DNA of 64,000 nucleotides from Pseudozyma flocculosa PF-1 (lineage: Eukaryota > Basidiomycota > Ustilaginomycetes > Ustilaginales > Ustilaginaceae): NCBI RefSeq assembly GCF_000417875.1, contig NW_006920892.1, positions 147,391-211,390 on the forward strand, given 5' to 3'. Of the stretch, positions 39,616-51,778 are shown one piece after another. A program made the position numbers and the translations under genes. Position 1 is the first letter of the stretch. Each line of letters starts with the position of its first letter. Under the pieces are notes generated by a model. The model had not been told where the DNA came from. It worked only from the letters and a program-made list of their open reading frames with translations, and did not search any database.

Positions 39616-40483
39616 TCACTTTGTGTGGTGGATGCGGAGCTTCTTGGGGTTGTAGTCGTAGTTTGCGGCGTAGCTCTTGGGCGGGATGCGGGCCACCTTG
39701 GGCTCCTGGATGTGGTAGTCCCATCCCTGCTTTTCGCAAAAGTGCACGGCGTCCTCCTTTGTGCGGAACTTGAGCGACGTGCCCTGCATGTAGTCGCCGC
39801 TGTTGTGCCGCGCCGGTGTCATGGTGGGTGGGTTCAAGGGAGGTAGGGAAGAACGAAGGAGGGTGGACAGAGTTGCGTCGTCAGTGAATCGATGCAGAGA
39901 ATAAGAGAGGGTCAAGGGGCGGCGGAGTCGACATACGAGGATGCCCAGCCCATGAGCGGGTTCTCCCAACGAGCGCTGCCCTGGAGAATGTCCCAGTCGA
40001 CCCTCCAGACCTTGGTTCCGGCCTTGCCGGAAGAGTTGGCAGTCTTGGCAGGACGGAAGATGCGCACGCTGCGCTGGTTGAGCTCGGCTGTCGGTCACAA
40101 GCAGCGGGACGGTACAGAAGAGACGGGGTGTCAGCGAGCTGCCAAAGAAGACGCATCTTTCCCAAGACCGCGATTGGAAGAGCCGAAGGGCTGCGAGGGG
40201 AGGGGAGGGGAGGGTAAGCTGCCGCCTGTCGGGGACACTCACCGGGAGCGCTGCTGGCAAGGTCGGCGGTGATGGCCTGGTCGTGTCGTGCAACCTGCTC
40301 TGCGGCGAGGTCACGCTCCTGTTCCGGCTGGGTGCTCGAGACGGGCGCGGGTGCGCTGGACGACGAGGACGAGGAGGATGCGTTGCGCCACACGGACGAG
40401 GTGGCAAGGGTGCGCAGCGAGGCGGGCGCTGGCTGTGCGGCGGCGGCCCGCGCCAGGACGGGGATGTGTCGGAAGAGGGACAT
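39616..40483 (-). CDS. NADH:ubiquinone oxidoreductase subunit NDUFS4 (complex I, 18-21 kDa)
   Basis: Accessory subunit of mitochondrial complex I. Exons 40483-40243, 40087-39937 and 39799-39616 (introns 155 and 137 nt, donors GTGAGT and GTATGT) give 191 aa. The N-terminus is a mitochondrial presequence (SLFRHIPVLARAAAA, then SLRTLATSSVWRNAS). The conserved core reads VRIFRPAKTANSSGKAGTKV, WRVDWDILQGSARWENPLMGWASSGDY, LKFRTKEDAVHFCEKQGWDY, and ends PKSYAANYDYNPKKLRIHHTK, all as in NDUFS4. Divergent from RPAP1. Confidence 0.93.
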
Positions 40484-40883
40484 TGTGTGTGTGCGCGATG
40501 GGGGCCGAAGAGGCGGTCGAGTGGTGATGATAAGATTCTGCGGACGGTGACCGAGGTGGCGAAAGGTTCGGGATGTCGGGCGGGCGGAGCAGAGCAGCCA
40601 ACGCCAGCGACAGCGACGACAGATGGGCCCCGCCCGCCCCTTCCGGCTGCCGACCGACCCGCCAAGCTAAAGAGGGCAACCCACGCCTAACTTGTCGGCT
40701 CCGAAGCTCGTCAACCATGCCGGCGGAGGAGCCCTCCACTCTGCTGCTTCTTCCAGGCTGGAAAAAGTTGGTTGCGGTTGGGGCAGTCAGCCTTTCTCTC
40801 TCTCTCTCTCTCTACACCCTCCTCCTCCATCCTCCTCATCCTTCATCATCCTCTTCCCCCTCCGCTCCCCCGCATACCTCGCC
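40484..40883. promoter_or_regulatory. Divergent promoter NDUFS4 / RPAP1
   Basis: 400-bp head-to-head interval. It holds a (CT)n run at about 40795-40815 and a pyrimidine-rich leader right before the RPAP1 ATG. Confidence 0.45.
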
Positions 40884-43800
40884 ATGTCGTCGACCCGCAA
40901 GCAGCAGATCCGCCCGCGCTTCGTCGACCTCGCCGAGTTTGACGACGACCACTTCGCCCCCGCCACTTCCTCGTCGTCCGCAGCAACCAACCCAGACGGC
41001 TCTAACGCCTTCAACTGGCCGTCCGCCGCAACCGTCGTACGTCGGCCGCCACCCACCATCGCCTCCGCAAAGCCAAAAGACACGTCCATCCCATCTTCGA
41101 CGTCAGAGCCGCTGCCACAGGCGCAGACACAGACACGGAGCCACCCGGCCGAGCAGGCTGCCGCCTCTTCTCAGCAACCCAAGTCAAAGGTGGTCCGCAT
41201 CGCACCCGACTCGGCCAACCAGGTCAGGCATATCGAACAAAGGCCGTCCTCGAGCTCTACCGGCTTCTCCTTTGGACCCTCCAGCCAGCCATCGAGACGC
41301 CCACCACCAGCCCACCAACAGCAGCACCATGACGACGACCAGTTGCCCACCAGCTTCACCCTTGACTTTGACGAAGGTGGCACAGGTGCACCAGAGGGCA
41401 GCGGCTGGGGCTCGAGCGCACCGATAGAGGCAGGTGCACCCCTCATCGGATCCATCAGCGAGCGCAAGCCTAGCGGCAGCCGCACCGCCACCGCCACCGA
41501 CCGCGCGAAACCGAGAGTCGGCTCTAGATTCCTTGCCAGCAGGCAGATGGACGCAGACATGCGCTCCGCTGCAGAGAGCAAGGCAGCCGCCCTCGCCCGC
41601 GCAAAGACGTGGGAGGACCAGGAGCCTGGCACCGGCTTCCCTCGCGTGCCCAGGAGAGACGTCATCGATCCCATCCTGCCCCGTATCGGCGGCAGATCGA
41701 GTGGACCAGAGCTCTCCGAGGACGTGCGTTCCGCGCCCAAGCCGACAGAGGATAGAAGCGTGCAGGCGACGGCCGCAACCGCCGTCGACGAGGACGAAGA
41801 GTGGCTCGACGAGACGGGGCGGCCGATGTCGGCGTTCCGCAAGACGCGCCTGCTCAAACAAGGTCTCCGGCCACCGGCAGTCCGGAGTCGCTCAGAGGGC
41901 GCAGCCCCTGCCACAGGAGCTGGCGCCAGCGATGCGACCAGCGGCGCAGACGAGGGACACAGCTACGTGCGCGATCCGACGCGCGATCCTGGAGGAGGCG
42001 CCGACCCCGAGTCCATCACCGCCATGCTCGCCTCTGTCTCGAGCGAAAACGACCAGAAGGTCAAGGCCATGGACGCCGCGCAAGTCCAAGAGGAGCTGCG
42101 GAGCCTCGAGGCACTCTTTGGCAAAAGCGTGCTCGACGCTCTGCGAGCGAGGAAGCCGAGCGGCGATGCCGTTGCCACCGACGCCGACGCGGATGCAGCG
42201 TCGGCTTCTGCAGCGAAAGAGGCGTCCCACAAGACTGCTTCCACTGAAGCACCGACCTCCGCCGCGCCTGCGACAGTCGATCTAGACGGCCCCGACTCGA
42301 TCCGGAGGCGCTACTTCCCGGGCGAGCCCGAGGGTGTCAATGCCTCGCTCGAGTGGATGGTGCCGCGGCCAGCCGAGAGCGCGAAGGGCGGCACCGCAGC
42401 ACAGACCGGCGAGCCGAGGTTCGACTTCGAGGGCAGCCTCGTCGAGCAGCGTCGAGACACCGACAGCACGTACGTCGCCGGCCTGCACCATCACGGCGAC
42501 GACCAGCATGCGCCGGGATACACTGCCTCCGAGTTGCTACACCTCGCCAGAAGCTCGGTTGCTGCCCAGCGGCAGCTCGCCCTCAACGTGCTGGGCAGGA
42601 TCTGCTCGCAGTATCCGCTGTCTGGTCCCGCTGGCCGGCCTGCCGAGGTAGATCAGGAGAGTGGTCTCAGCCTGTTGCCCGGCACCGAGCGCGCCACCAT
42701 TCAGGCAAGGACGCTGGTCGCCGCCCGGTGGCTGCTGCAGGATCGCAACTTCACCGTCCGCTCGGCCGCCTTGCGCTGCCTCGGAGCCGTCGTCCGCTCC
42801 GGGCCATCGGGTCAACGACCGACGCCGGGGTCGACGCTCCTCGTCGACTGGAGGCAGCTCGGACTGGCTTCCGCACCCGCGCAAAAGAAGGACAAGGACG
42901 ACATGTCGTTCGAGGACATTGTCAAGGCAGACTGGGTCGACTTCCTCGTCGGCAGCGGCTTCCTCGACCTGTGCGTCGACAAGACCGAGATGCTCGTCGC
43001 GACGAGCTGGGACGCCGAGATGCTGCTCGAGGTGCTGTGGAGGATGGCCAGCTGCTCGGCCGACCGCGCGCGGCGCATTGTGGGCGCAGACGAGAGGCCG
43101 ATGCGCGACCTTGTCGTCGACCTCGGGCTCAAAGCGGCCTGGCCCCCGTCGGGCAGCTCTCGCAGCGGCGGCCGAGGCGGAGGCGGCGGCGTCGACGTAC
43201 CGCCCGGGCGGCCAGCTCCGGCCGCATGGAGTGGCCGTCGCCGTCGGCTGTTCGCCTGCTGCATCTCGGCATCATGGCCGACCGCAACTCGGCCAAGGCC
43301 ATGGTGCTCGACGGCACCGTCGACCATCTGCTTCGGTTCGTCATGCTGTACCCCTGGAAGCTCGAGGAGGATCTGGCGCCTGCCATGGCGACAGCTCCGA
43401 CCGCGCATACCGAGGACGACGACGGCGGCGATGACGAATCGGAGGAGCTGGTGGTCCGCGCCTATGAGCTTTTCGCCGCCTGCCTCGACGTCTACAGCTC
43501 GCTGGGCTTGTACGGACAGTACGCGTCGGTTGCCGGACGCACCTGGAGCGTGTGGCAGGACGTTGGCGCCTGGGCCAACCGACTGTTGCGACAGGGCGGC
43601 GCGGAAGGTCGTACCACGTCGAGCGCCGTGCGCCAGGCCAAGATCGGCACGGTGGCGAGCTTCTTCCGTCTCCTCGAGATCTGGACGGTGTGCGCCAAAG
43701 ACCCGCATCAGCTGCTCGGCCACCACGACATTACCTGGACGCAGGTCAGGGACTGGGTCGAAATCAGCTGCGATGCGCTCGCCTCGCTCGGCGCCGGACC

Positions 43801-45778
43801 GCCAGCTGGAAGCGATGGCGGCATCGCCGTCCCTGATGCGGCCCGCATCGCCGGGTCGGCCGCCGGCCACTTGGTCGCCTGGGTCGACTGCTGCAAGGGC
43901 AAGCAGGCGAAGCTGCTCGAGGAGAGGCGCGGTGCTATCGAGGCAGGCCTAGCTGCGGCGACAGCGGTCATCTCTCCCGCGTTGGACGGCCTTGACCTTG
44001 AAGTTGTGACGGCAGCGACCGTCGAACAGACGGCCTCGCTGTGTGTCGCAGCTTCCAATCTGCGACGATTGCAGCGCGGCCTGCACGGGTCCGGCATCGG
44101 CTCCAACACCGACACCGACACCGGCGCAAGCACGACGAGGAGCAAGTCAACGCCGCCCGACCTCGATGCGCGACTCGCGAGCTTCGCTTCTCGCATCCTC
44201 GCCGCCGACGCACTCTGGAACTTCCTCTCGAGCCCAACGTCGCGAGCTCAGGGGACGTACAGCCACCGGAGCAGCATCGTGCACCTCATCGCCGAGGTCC
44301 TGCCCGCCTCGTCGAGCCTGGACAGGCTGCTGCTGGTGCCGCATCTGGGCGGCGGCGACCGCGCGCTGCTGCACCAGATCACGAGCGATGCGATGCAGCA
44401 CGTGCTCGGTGCTGAGGGCGCGGCGATCCTGGCGCCGTTCCTCGACGAGTACATCTGCGGCGGACACCAGCGGGCGTGGCGGGACAAGGTCCTGGCAAGG
44501 TCCCGAGCCAGCCTGGACGTGCACCCGAGCTCGGACAGGCTCGCCGGTCGTGCTGGGCTCTTTTATGACGAGGTCGACCCGATCGAGCTTGCCCGGCGGG
44601 AGCGTGCCTCGGCCGAAGCGGAGGCCAACGACGAAGCGGACAACGACGAGAGTGAGGGTGAGGGCGACGGCGACGACGGTGGCGAAGCGGAGATGGATCC
44701 GATGACCAAGACGCCATTCTGGCGGTCGCCCTCGCTCTCGCTGCCTCTGCGCTCCGACTGGCCGCTGGTGGCGCTCGACGAGCTGCTGCACAGCGCCAAC
44801 AGCGCCGTGCTCAACCGCCCGGACAACCTCCCCGCGGGTTACGACGCCAACGAGCAGAGCATCGTCGAGACGTCGCTGCGCCTCTTTGTCGACATCGTCT
44901 CGGCGCTGCTGACGAGGTACGACGAGAATGCCGCCACCGGCGGCGTGGGCCCGGACGGGGACGTCAGCGGTACCGCCGCCGCTGCCGCCGCTGGTGCCCT
45001 GCCGACGGCGGTGCAGATCCGACTTGGGATGTGCAAGGTGTTTATGCTCGAGCATGGCCAGTCTGAGTCGTTCCTCGCCGACGCTGACGCGGCGCAGCAG
45101 GGCGCGTCGACGAGCGCAGAGACGAAGCACAAGGTCGCAATCGAGCGGGGTCGGTTGACGGGTCGCGAGATCTTCCGCGATCCAGCGGTATCCAAGCAGA
45201 TCGAGACGTTGTTGGACCTCGCGGATCGTCTTTCGACCCATCCTTGCCTCTCCCTGTCCCCGTCCTCGTTCAAGACGGGGGTGGATGACAACAAGATGGC
45301 GGGGTCGAATGACAACAAGACGGTGGGGACGACGAACGACTACAAGACGACGGTGGGGTCGAACGACAACGACAAGACAAAGACCAGGACCAACGACTAC
45401 GAAAGCTGGACGACCCACACGCTCGGTGGGCACACCTCGTTCTACACGTTCTTCACGGACCTGGTGGGGCTGTACGACTCCATCTCGTTTGGCGACGTCA
45501 GTTTCGGACGCATCCTCCTCGTCCTCTGCTCGACCTCTTCCAACCTCGCCGTCGAGTACCGCCGTCTCCTCTGGAACGACTACGCCGATTCACTCATCTC
45601 CATCCGTCTCCCCCCGCCCACACCCCCGCACGGTACACTCGAGGGTGTCTACTACGGTACCGAGAGGGACCCGGATCCGGAGATGCAGCGTAGCTATAGC
45701 ATCGTGATGCAGAGGCTGCAGACGCTGGGTAGGACGTCGTTTGTCCCGTTTTGCGTGGCCAGGTTCCATCTTGCTTGA
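40884..45778 (+). CDS. RNA polymerase II-associated protein 1 (RPAP1/RBA50)
   Basis: Assembly and nuclear-import factor for RNA polymerase II. Starts MSSTRKQQIRPRFVDLAEFD; the product is about 1608 aa. Family marks: a basic SKVVRIAPDS segment, GRPMSAFRKTRL (about 312-323), an RPAP1_N-like helix with AQVQEELRSLEALFGKSVLDALRARK (about 395-420), and the RPAP1_C-like RFDFEG ... YTASELLHLARSSVAAQR (about 513-560), then a long helical C-terminal half. The frame changes between about 43148 and 43231. Removing 43148-43215 (68 nt, weak donor GTCGGG, acceptor CCAG) restores continuity into MEWPSPSAVRLLHLG; an indel in the GC-rich stretch is the alternative. A low-complexity segment with repeated NDNKTVG-type units is encoded at 45285-45400. 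Confidence 0.8.
43148..43215 (+). other. Putative short intron or frameshift site in RPAP1
   Basis: 68 nt, shorter than every other intron here, with a non-consensus donor GTCGGG. It is required to connect two long frames of the same protein. The sequence is Gly-codon-rich and GC-rich. Confidence 0.45.
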
Positions 45779-45969
45779 TTGGCCGGCCACACTTTTTTCC
45801 TCGTGCCCAAATCGAATCGACAATGGTCGCACCCGCCGCTACGATGTGTGTGTCCTCGGCCCTGTCCTCGGCCCTGTACCGCTCAAGATACCTGTGCGTC
45901 GCATCCACCTTCGTAGTTCCAACCCCCCATCGTCACCAAAAGGCGACCGAAAATAACGCCAAAAAGCAA
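45779..45969. other. Spacer RPAP1 / tRNA-Gln
   Basis: 191 bp. No feature beyond the probable RPAP1 3' UTR and the tRNA 3' flank. An A-rich tract directly follows the tRNA 3' end on the tRNA strand's complement (about 45947-45968), which would read as T-runs terminating Pol III. Confidence 0.5.
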
Positions 45970-46082
45970 GGTCCTACCCGGATTCGAACCGGGGGCGAGC
46001 GGAAACCGATCATCCCTTCAATGAAGGGGATTCTGCGCAGGCGAGTCAGAACCGCTAGAGTTGACCACTACTCCATAGAACC
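45970..46082 (-). tRNA. tRNA-Gln (anticodon CUG) with 42-nt intron
   Basis: On the minus strand the acceptor stem GGTTCTA (46082-46076) pairs with TAGGACC (45976-45970). A D-arm, an anticodon stem AGCGG/CCGCT and a T-arm CCCGG-TTCGAAT-CCGGG follow. The loop reads TT-CTG-A with the anticodon at 46049-46047. The intron runs 46045-46004 between positions 37 and 38, the canonical place. The mature length is 71 nt. Glutamine identity rests on the anticodon and the GGTTCTA acceptor end. Oligo-T follows downstream. Confidence 0.9.
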
Positions 46083-46229
46083 CCTTGATGTCAGAGGCAG
46101 AAAAAACAACGTACATAACACGTAGTGCACGTTATGAGAGCGTCCACCAGACACACTCACATACCCACACACACACGACGTGCCTCCGATCCGAGAGAGA
46201 GGTGAGATTCAACGACGGAGGTACAGCGG

Positions 46230-47119
46230 CTATGCAGTGCGGAAAATGTAGTGGACGCCGCTGTCGGTGTCGACGACGTCGCTCATGGCGCCGACGGGCA
46301 GGTTGAAGGTGGCCTCCTCGAAGGGCTTCTGCATCTGGCCGCGGGTAAAGAAGCCCAGGTCTCCGCCGGCCTTGGCCGATGGGCAGTCGCTGGACGGGGG
46401 GGTGGGCAGGAGGGAGGGCGCGAGAGAGAGAGGGAAGCGGGGCCGGCGGTCAGGGTCAGGATCTCGATGGCCGGGCCGCCGCGGTGGCAGAGCTGGGCGG
46501 GCGGCCACGGGGCCAGCAGCGACTCACGAGTGGACGCTGGCGACCTTGGCAAACTGCTCCTGCGTCGGGTTGGGTCCGAAGTCGGCTGTGAGCTGTTTGA
46601 GCATCGCAATGGCCTCTTCCTTGGTCCTGGTGATCTTTTCCTGCTCGCCGAAGAGGTGCCGTCCGCGGCGGGCGGCAGGGGTCCACCGTTCCGTCCGTCA
46701 GCACACCTTAGCCTGAAGCAATCGCCTGCAAAGATGCTGCTGTCTCCCAGCTCCTTCCTGCCCACTCACCTCCTTCCAGCTGCTAGGTCTTCGGCTGTCG
46801 CGGTGCTTGATGAGGAGGTGGCTGGCGCGGACCTGGTTGGCGGGCGCGTTGGCGGGCTCGAGCAGGTGGGCGCCAGGAAGCGACTTGATGGTCGCCTCAG
46901 TGTGGCCCTCGGGGATCTCCCAGGTCGACTGTCCCGAGGCGGCGTCGTAGAAGTAGGGCAGGCGGCGCGAGTTGCTGAAGCGGATCTCCCACTGCGCCTG
47001 TCGGTGGTGTATGTAGATGCGGTTGGCCCAGGCACGGTGCGGGCGGCAACACGCCATCAGCGACGTGCGCTCCGCTCAATCCCCGTCTGCCTCTGCTGGA
47101 TGCGGCTACTCACGGACAT
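46230..47119 (-). CDS. ESS1: Parvulin-type peptidyl-prolyl isomerase ESS1/PIN1
   Basis: Nuclear phospho-Ser/Thr-Pro isomerase acting on the Pol II C-terminal domain. Exons 47119-47114, 46997-46770, 46640-46528 and 46389-46230 (introns 116, 129 and 138 nt, all donors GTGAGT) give 168 aa, close to the family size. Exon 1 encodes only Met-Ser. The WW domain is [17 protein letters not shown] ... STWEIPEG (about 4-33). In the parvulin domain: SHLLIKH (about 61-67), the phosphate-binding [33 protein letters not shown] with the active-site Cys at about 118, and the C-terminal [11 protein letters not shown]. All expected catalytic positions appear present. The tiny first exon is the only ATG that leads into the WW domain in frame. 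Confidence 0.92.
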
Positions 47120-50100
47120 GACGGGCAACTTTGGATGAGGTTTGCTCTTGGAGAGGGGGGGTGTTGGGTGGTGGCGGTCCTTGGCAAAGACGGAAATGGG
47201 CACGCTGGGCGAGGGCAGGGCAGGCGTCGTGTTGTTTTGCGTGCGAGCTGCTGGAACATGTGGAGCGAAGGGGCCGGGTGGCGTGCACAGACCTGGTGCA
47301 AAAACCGCTGGCTGGCTGGCCCTTGTCTCGGCCGTCAGGAGGCAGGCGCGAGCACCACCACCAGCAGGCCTGGTCTGTCCGGTCCAGCAAGCCAGCTTGC
47401 ACTGGCCGGCGCTGGCCGAGGCTCTGCATGCCACGCCACCACTCGCGAGGCTACGGTATGTACATGACGTACAAGTCGATCTGAGGCGCAATTCCTTAGG
47501 CTGTATTCTCTGGCCCTACTTTCGGGGAAGAGTCGCTCGGGCGGCGCCAAACAAAGCCAGAGCAGGCCAGGCCTGCTGGCGCAAGAGAGTGGCGAACTGG
47601 GCCGGCCCAGACGTAAGGCTCGAATAAGATGCCATGACGGTGACCCGACCAAGCTCGCACCCCGTTCGGCGCCATCGGTAGTAGCACATACCGTAGCGAT
47701 CTGGACAAGTGCAGACCAGGCCAAGCGTGGTCCCTGTGGGCGGCGACAAAGGCGATCGCGGCCGCGAGCGGCGCACAAAGCGGGGGCCCGTGTCTGGTGG
47801 GGGCGCCATGGATGTACCTGCGACAGAAGCCTGTTCGCCGGCCGTACAGTATCCATCCCCGGAGGTGCTCTTCGATCTCTGGCTTGATGTGCGATGCGTA
47901 ACGGAAACAGCCACCGATGGCCGCCCCGACGCCCGACCCCAGCTCGGCCGTCGCGCATCCTTTCGTCCAAGCCCCACCCCCCCGTTGGCACACCAAGAGG
48001 CGGCTTGATGCCAGGGCCGGGTCAGCATCGCGCGGAGCGGTCGCATCGGATGAAGCCGAGAGGTCGCAAACAGGTCAGCTCGCTCGACGGTGCGTGTACG
48101 GGCCGGCGCGGCGGGGGTCACGTTCCGCAGACTGGACAACGCTGTCGACGAAACTCGACAACGGGGTGGGACCATGGCCGAGCCACCTCATGCGGACAAG
48201 CCGAGGCGTCGAGAGGGCATGCGTCCATGGTCATCGCTGTGTCGGTCGCTGGCCGCCCTTGACCTACCTGCTTTCTGGCGACTAGGGGTGCGCCAACATC
48301 GGCTCGGTCCGCAGCCAGGGGCAAGAAGGCTGTACGTGTAGCGCTGGCAGGCCAGGCAGTAGGCAGGTCGTCGGGCTATCCGCTTTCCGGTCGTGCTGGA
48401 CAGCAAACCCTTGCCTCGAGTTGCTTCCGATCCATACGACGGTCAGACTCCGTGCTTCGGGGCGGCGCTCAGAGCCAAGAGTAGTGTTGGGCCAGCAAAG
48501 CAAGGCAACGCTGGATGTTGGCGTCGCCGTCCCAACGGAGCTACATACACAGGGCAGGGGTTTGAGGCTAGGTGGCAAAAGAGTTGGCCGAGGCAGGAAG
48601 GCGTTTGATCCCCGGCCGCAGCAAGACGACCAACGTAGCCTTCCGCTGCTTTGCGACGAGGCCGTCGTACTACGGCCACCGGTAAGCCCGGGCGAGGATG
48701 GAGACAGGCAAGGCCGGACGATGGCCGAGCAACCGTACCGTATGTAGGCTCCGCCCTTGCTTGCCCGCCTGCTCTTAGTCCCTGGCGCCCGGTCTGGCGG
48801 CGAGGCTAGGGTCCCCGCGCGGGATCGGCGTTGGCGCGCCTGCCTGCATCTCTAGGTGCGTCTTGTGCGAGGCGAGGGATCGACGCCGGGCATGTTCCTC
48901 AGACATGCCGCAGCTCAGACACATCGAACACATCCTCGGCAGGACGCCGATACATGCTCGCTCGCCCGCCATCGGCTGCTTGCTTGGTCCCGAGGGCCTG
49001 CTCCGACCCATCGATCTGTTTGTCGTGGCTACGGGGTGGTGTAGGGTGGCGCTGGTTCCCGGTCTCACAAACGCAGGCCAACCTCGGTCTGGCCCACCCA
49101 CAAACAGCCTACGAGCAGCTGCGCGAGGCGGCCTTGCTCGGGCCAGCCGATGTATCCTTGTGTGCGGCGTTGCGCCCTAGCCTGCCGTGCACGCTTGCAG
49201 AGCGCAGGTACAGACGCACGTCGTTTGCAGCTGCATACAACGCCCCGGGCCTCTTACATACTTCTATCTGTACGTCTGTCTACAGCTCGATCTCGGACCG
49301 GCGGGGCGTCAGCAGCCAGCGCAGTGCGCCTTTTAGTCGCGACCGCCGCCACCGCCGCCGCTCCTACCTGCCCCTGCCTGCTGGTAGCCGTTGGTGAAGC
49401 CAACCAAGCCAGGGGGTTGGACCTCTCCTGGGACCCCGAGGCAAGCGCCTGTGCGCAACCACCGTCATATGATACGTATGGCATCGTGACCGGCCTGCTG
49501 CTGTCGTGCGGTCAGCCGGTACCTTGAGCGAAACCCGAACAGGCTCGGTCATGGCGAGGTAGAGAGAGATCTAGAGAGAGATCTAGAGAGAGGCTGGCCA
49601 CCGCAGTGCCCTCTCGGGGTTTGGCTTCTTCCAAACGCTGCCCACCCGCTGCGCCAGCGAGACGACGACCCAAGCTGCTCCAAGGCGGCTGGCTGCCACC
49701 CACCTCGACACTCTGTGACTCTAACCTACATACATCTGCCTCCTTCTGTACTGTACTCTCGCTGCTCACCACCAGCCAAGAGGGCCTCTTCTCTCCTTTC
49801 TTCGCCTTTTCGCAGCGGGTGCACCACCCTCTCGCTTCCAGTGTCAAGCTCCGAGGCGTCGACCATCACCACACTCTCTGACTCCGCTGGCTCGGCGTCA
49901 TCCTTCCTTTTCACTACCCTCGCCCGACACCTCGGTCCAGCCCCCCTGTCGCTTGTCTGCCTGCCTTGAGCGCCCGCGCTGCCGGCTCGGCAATCTGTGG
50001 GGACAGCCGCCGACAAGATTCCGTCCTCGTGCCGTGGCTACAGCACCTACCTGCCCTCCTCTTGTGCCGTCCTGTGTCAAGACAAGGGTCGACTGTCTCG

Positions 50101-51778
50101 GGGCCACACGTACTGGCGGATCAGAGCTAGAAGAGGTGGCGACGGCGGAAGCGATAGCACCACTCTATCTGCCAGCCAAATAACCCTAGCCTCTCGAACC
50201 CACGCAGCACGCAGCAAGAAGAGCTTCGAATTACGCCCAGCTCAATCGATTCTGCAGCGCAGCGGAGCCCGACGGCGACCTCGACGCCTCTCCCTCGCGC
50301 TCTCTCTTCCCGCCCTCGCTCTCTCTCTGCCACCCCTCGTCGCCCCTCTCTGCCAACCCTCCTCACCCTCTCTACCGTCTGTCCTTGGCCCTGGTGCCGC
50401 GCCCGGCTGGTTCCAATCGACACGCCCGTACGCCAACCAAAACAGACTTTGCTGCCCTCGATTGACCGAGCGACCGACCGACCGACCGGCCGGCCGACAG
50501 GACAACTGACCGGCACAAAGCAAACGGCTGAGGCTACAGAGTGCCTCTGCGCGTACCGCTGCTGCCGCCCGACCAGTCCCGCCTGGCAGTGTCCGACATT
50601 GTCGCCCGCGCGTTCTTACGTATCCAGCTCCAAGCTCCACTGTGGCCACTGAGCCTACAGCACGAGCCTCGGTCGACGCCAACCACCTGCGCTGGCCCGC
50701 ACAAGCGTCGGAGGTTGTAGCAAGCAGGCAGGCTCTAGATTGCCATTCAGTGACCGCCTCTGCGAGTACCGGTGACTACGGCACGGTCAGAGGGCGCACC
50801 GGGCTGTGCGTGTGGCTTTCCCACACTACACTACCATCATCATCGTCCCCCACGACGGTCAGCCCCGACACATACGGCCTGGCATCTACATACATACACC
50901 TTCAGCATACGCCCGCAGAGCCCAACAAAAGAGAGCCGACCCTCAGGTAGCTCTTGCCTCAGCCAGTCGACCAGTGCCCGAGCCCGGAACGGCAAGGTGA
51001 AAGCGACCCTTTGCCCCTCTGTCCCCGCCGCCACACTACCACATCACTCTATCTCTCGGCGCAGGGCGGCGGCGTGGCGGCGTGGAACGGGTGTCGATCT
51101 ACAGCATCGCACAGCAGATTCACGCAAAGAGGAGGAGGGGTGGCAGCCTGGGCCAAGTACGCTCGGTTTTCATCAAGCTCGGCTTTCACCGCCCATCTGC
51201 CTCTCGACCAGCTTAAGGCTACTTTGTGCGACCTTTATTGGACTCGCCTCTGCCTCGCGCCGCGCCCAGCCAAGTCTTGAGTCGTAACGTACGTTTCTCG
51301 GTGCGCGTGGATGTCACGTCGGGACCGCACAGATTGACACATTCCTAACACGCTAACCTGCCACCGTACCTTCGCGCCGCCCAGCGCCGACGCCAGCTAG
51401 GTAGAACATCCCAACCGGCCACGACGGTCCTAACCCTTCGACGCCGCCGCCGCCGCCGCCGCCGCCGCTCCCGACGCCGCATCCGCCACGACTGCTCGCC
51501 GGCGCCACACGGCGACCTGCCGCGGTCCGTAACCCATCAACCTGCCCGACGCCTTGGCTGCCGCCCGACACTCGTCATCGGCCTCGCCATCCTCGATCTT
51601 TCTCTTTCTTCAACCTCTACCTCGCATCAGCACGGCACAGCACGGCACATCGCCGCACTCACGCCGCAGGCCGTACGTGCAGGACGGCCGCGTCTGCCCT
51701 CCCACGCCGTCGACTCGGCCGCACTTGGCCCGGTACAGACCGCTCCGGCACGCCGAGACGGAGACAGAAGACTCGGCC
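47120..51778. other. 4.7-kb gene-poor interval
   Basis: No gene can be supported; the many open frames overlap on both strands and are compositionally shapeless. Near 49560-49595 there is a repeat of AGAGAGAGATCT-type units. From about 50280 to 50380 and again around 51580-51620 the DNA is pyrimidine-rich, as expected of a long 5' leader of the downstream gene. TATA-like or A/T-rich words are rare. Confidence 0.45.
49560..49595. repeat. Short tandem repeat of an AGATCTAGAGAG unit
   Basis: About three copies of a 12-bp unit. Confidence 0.8.
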
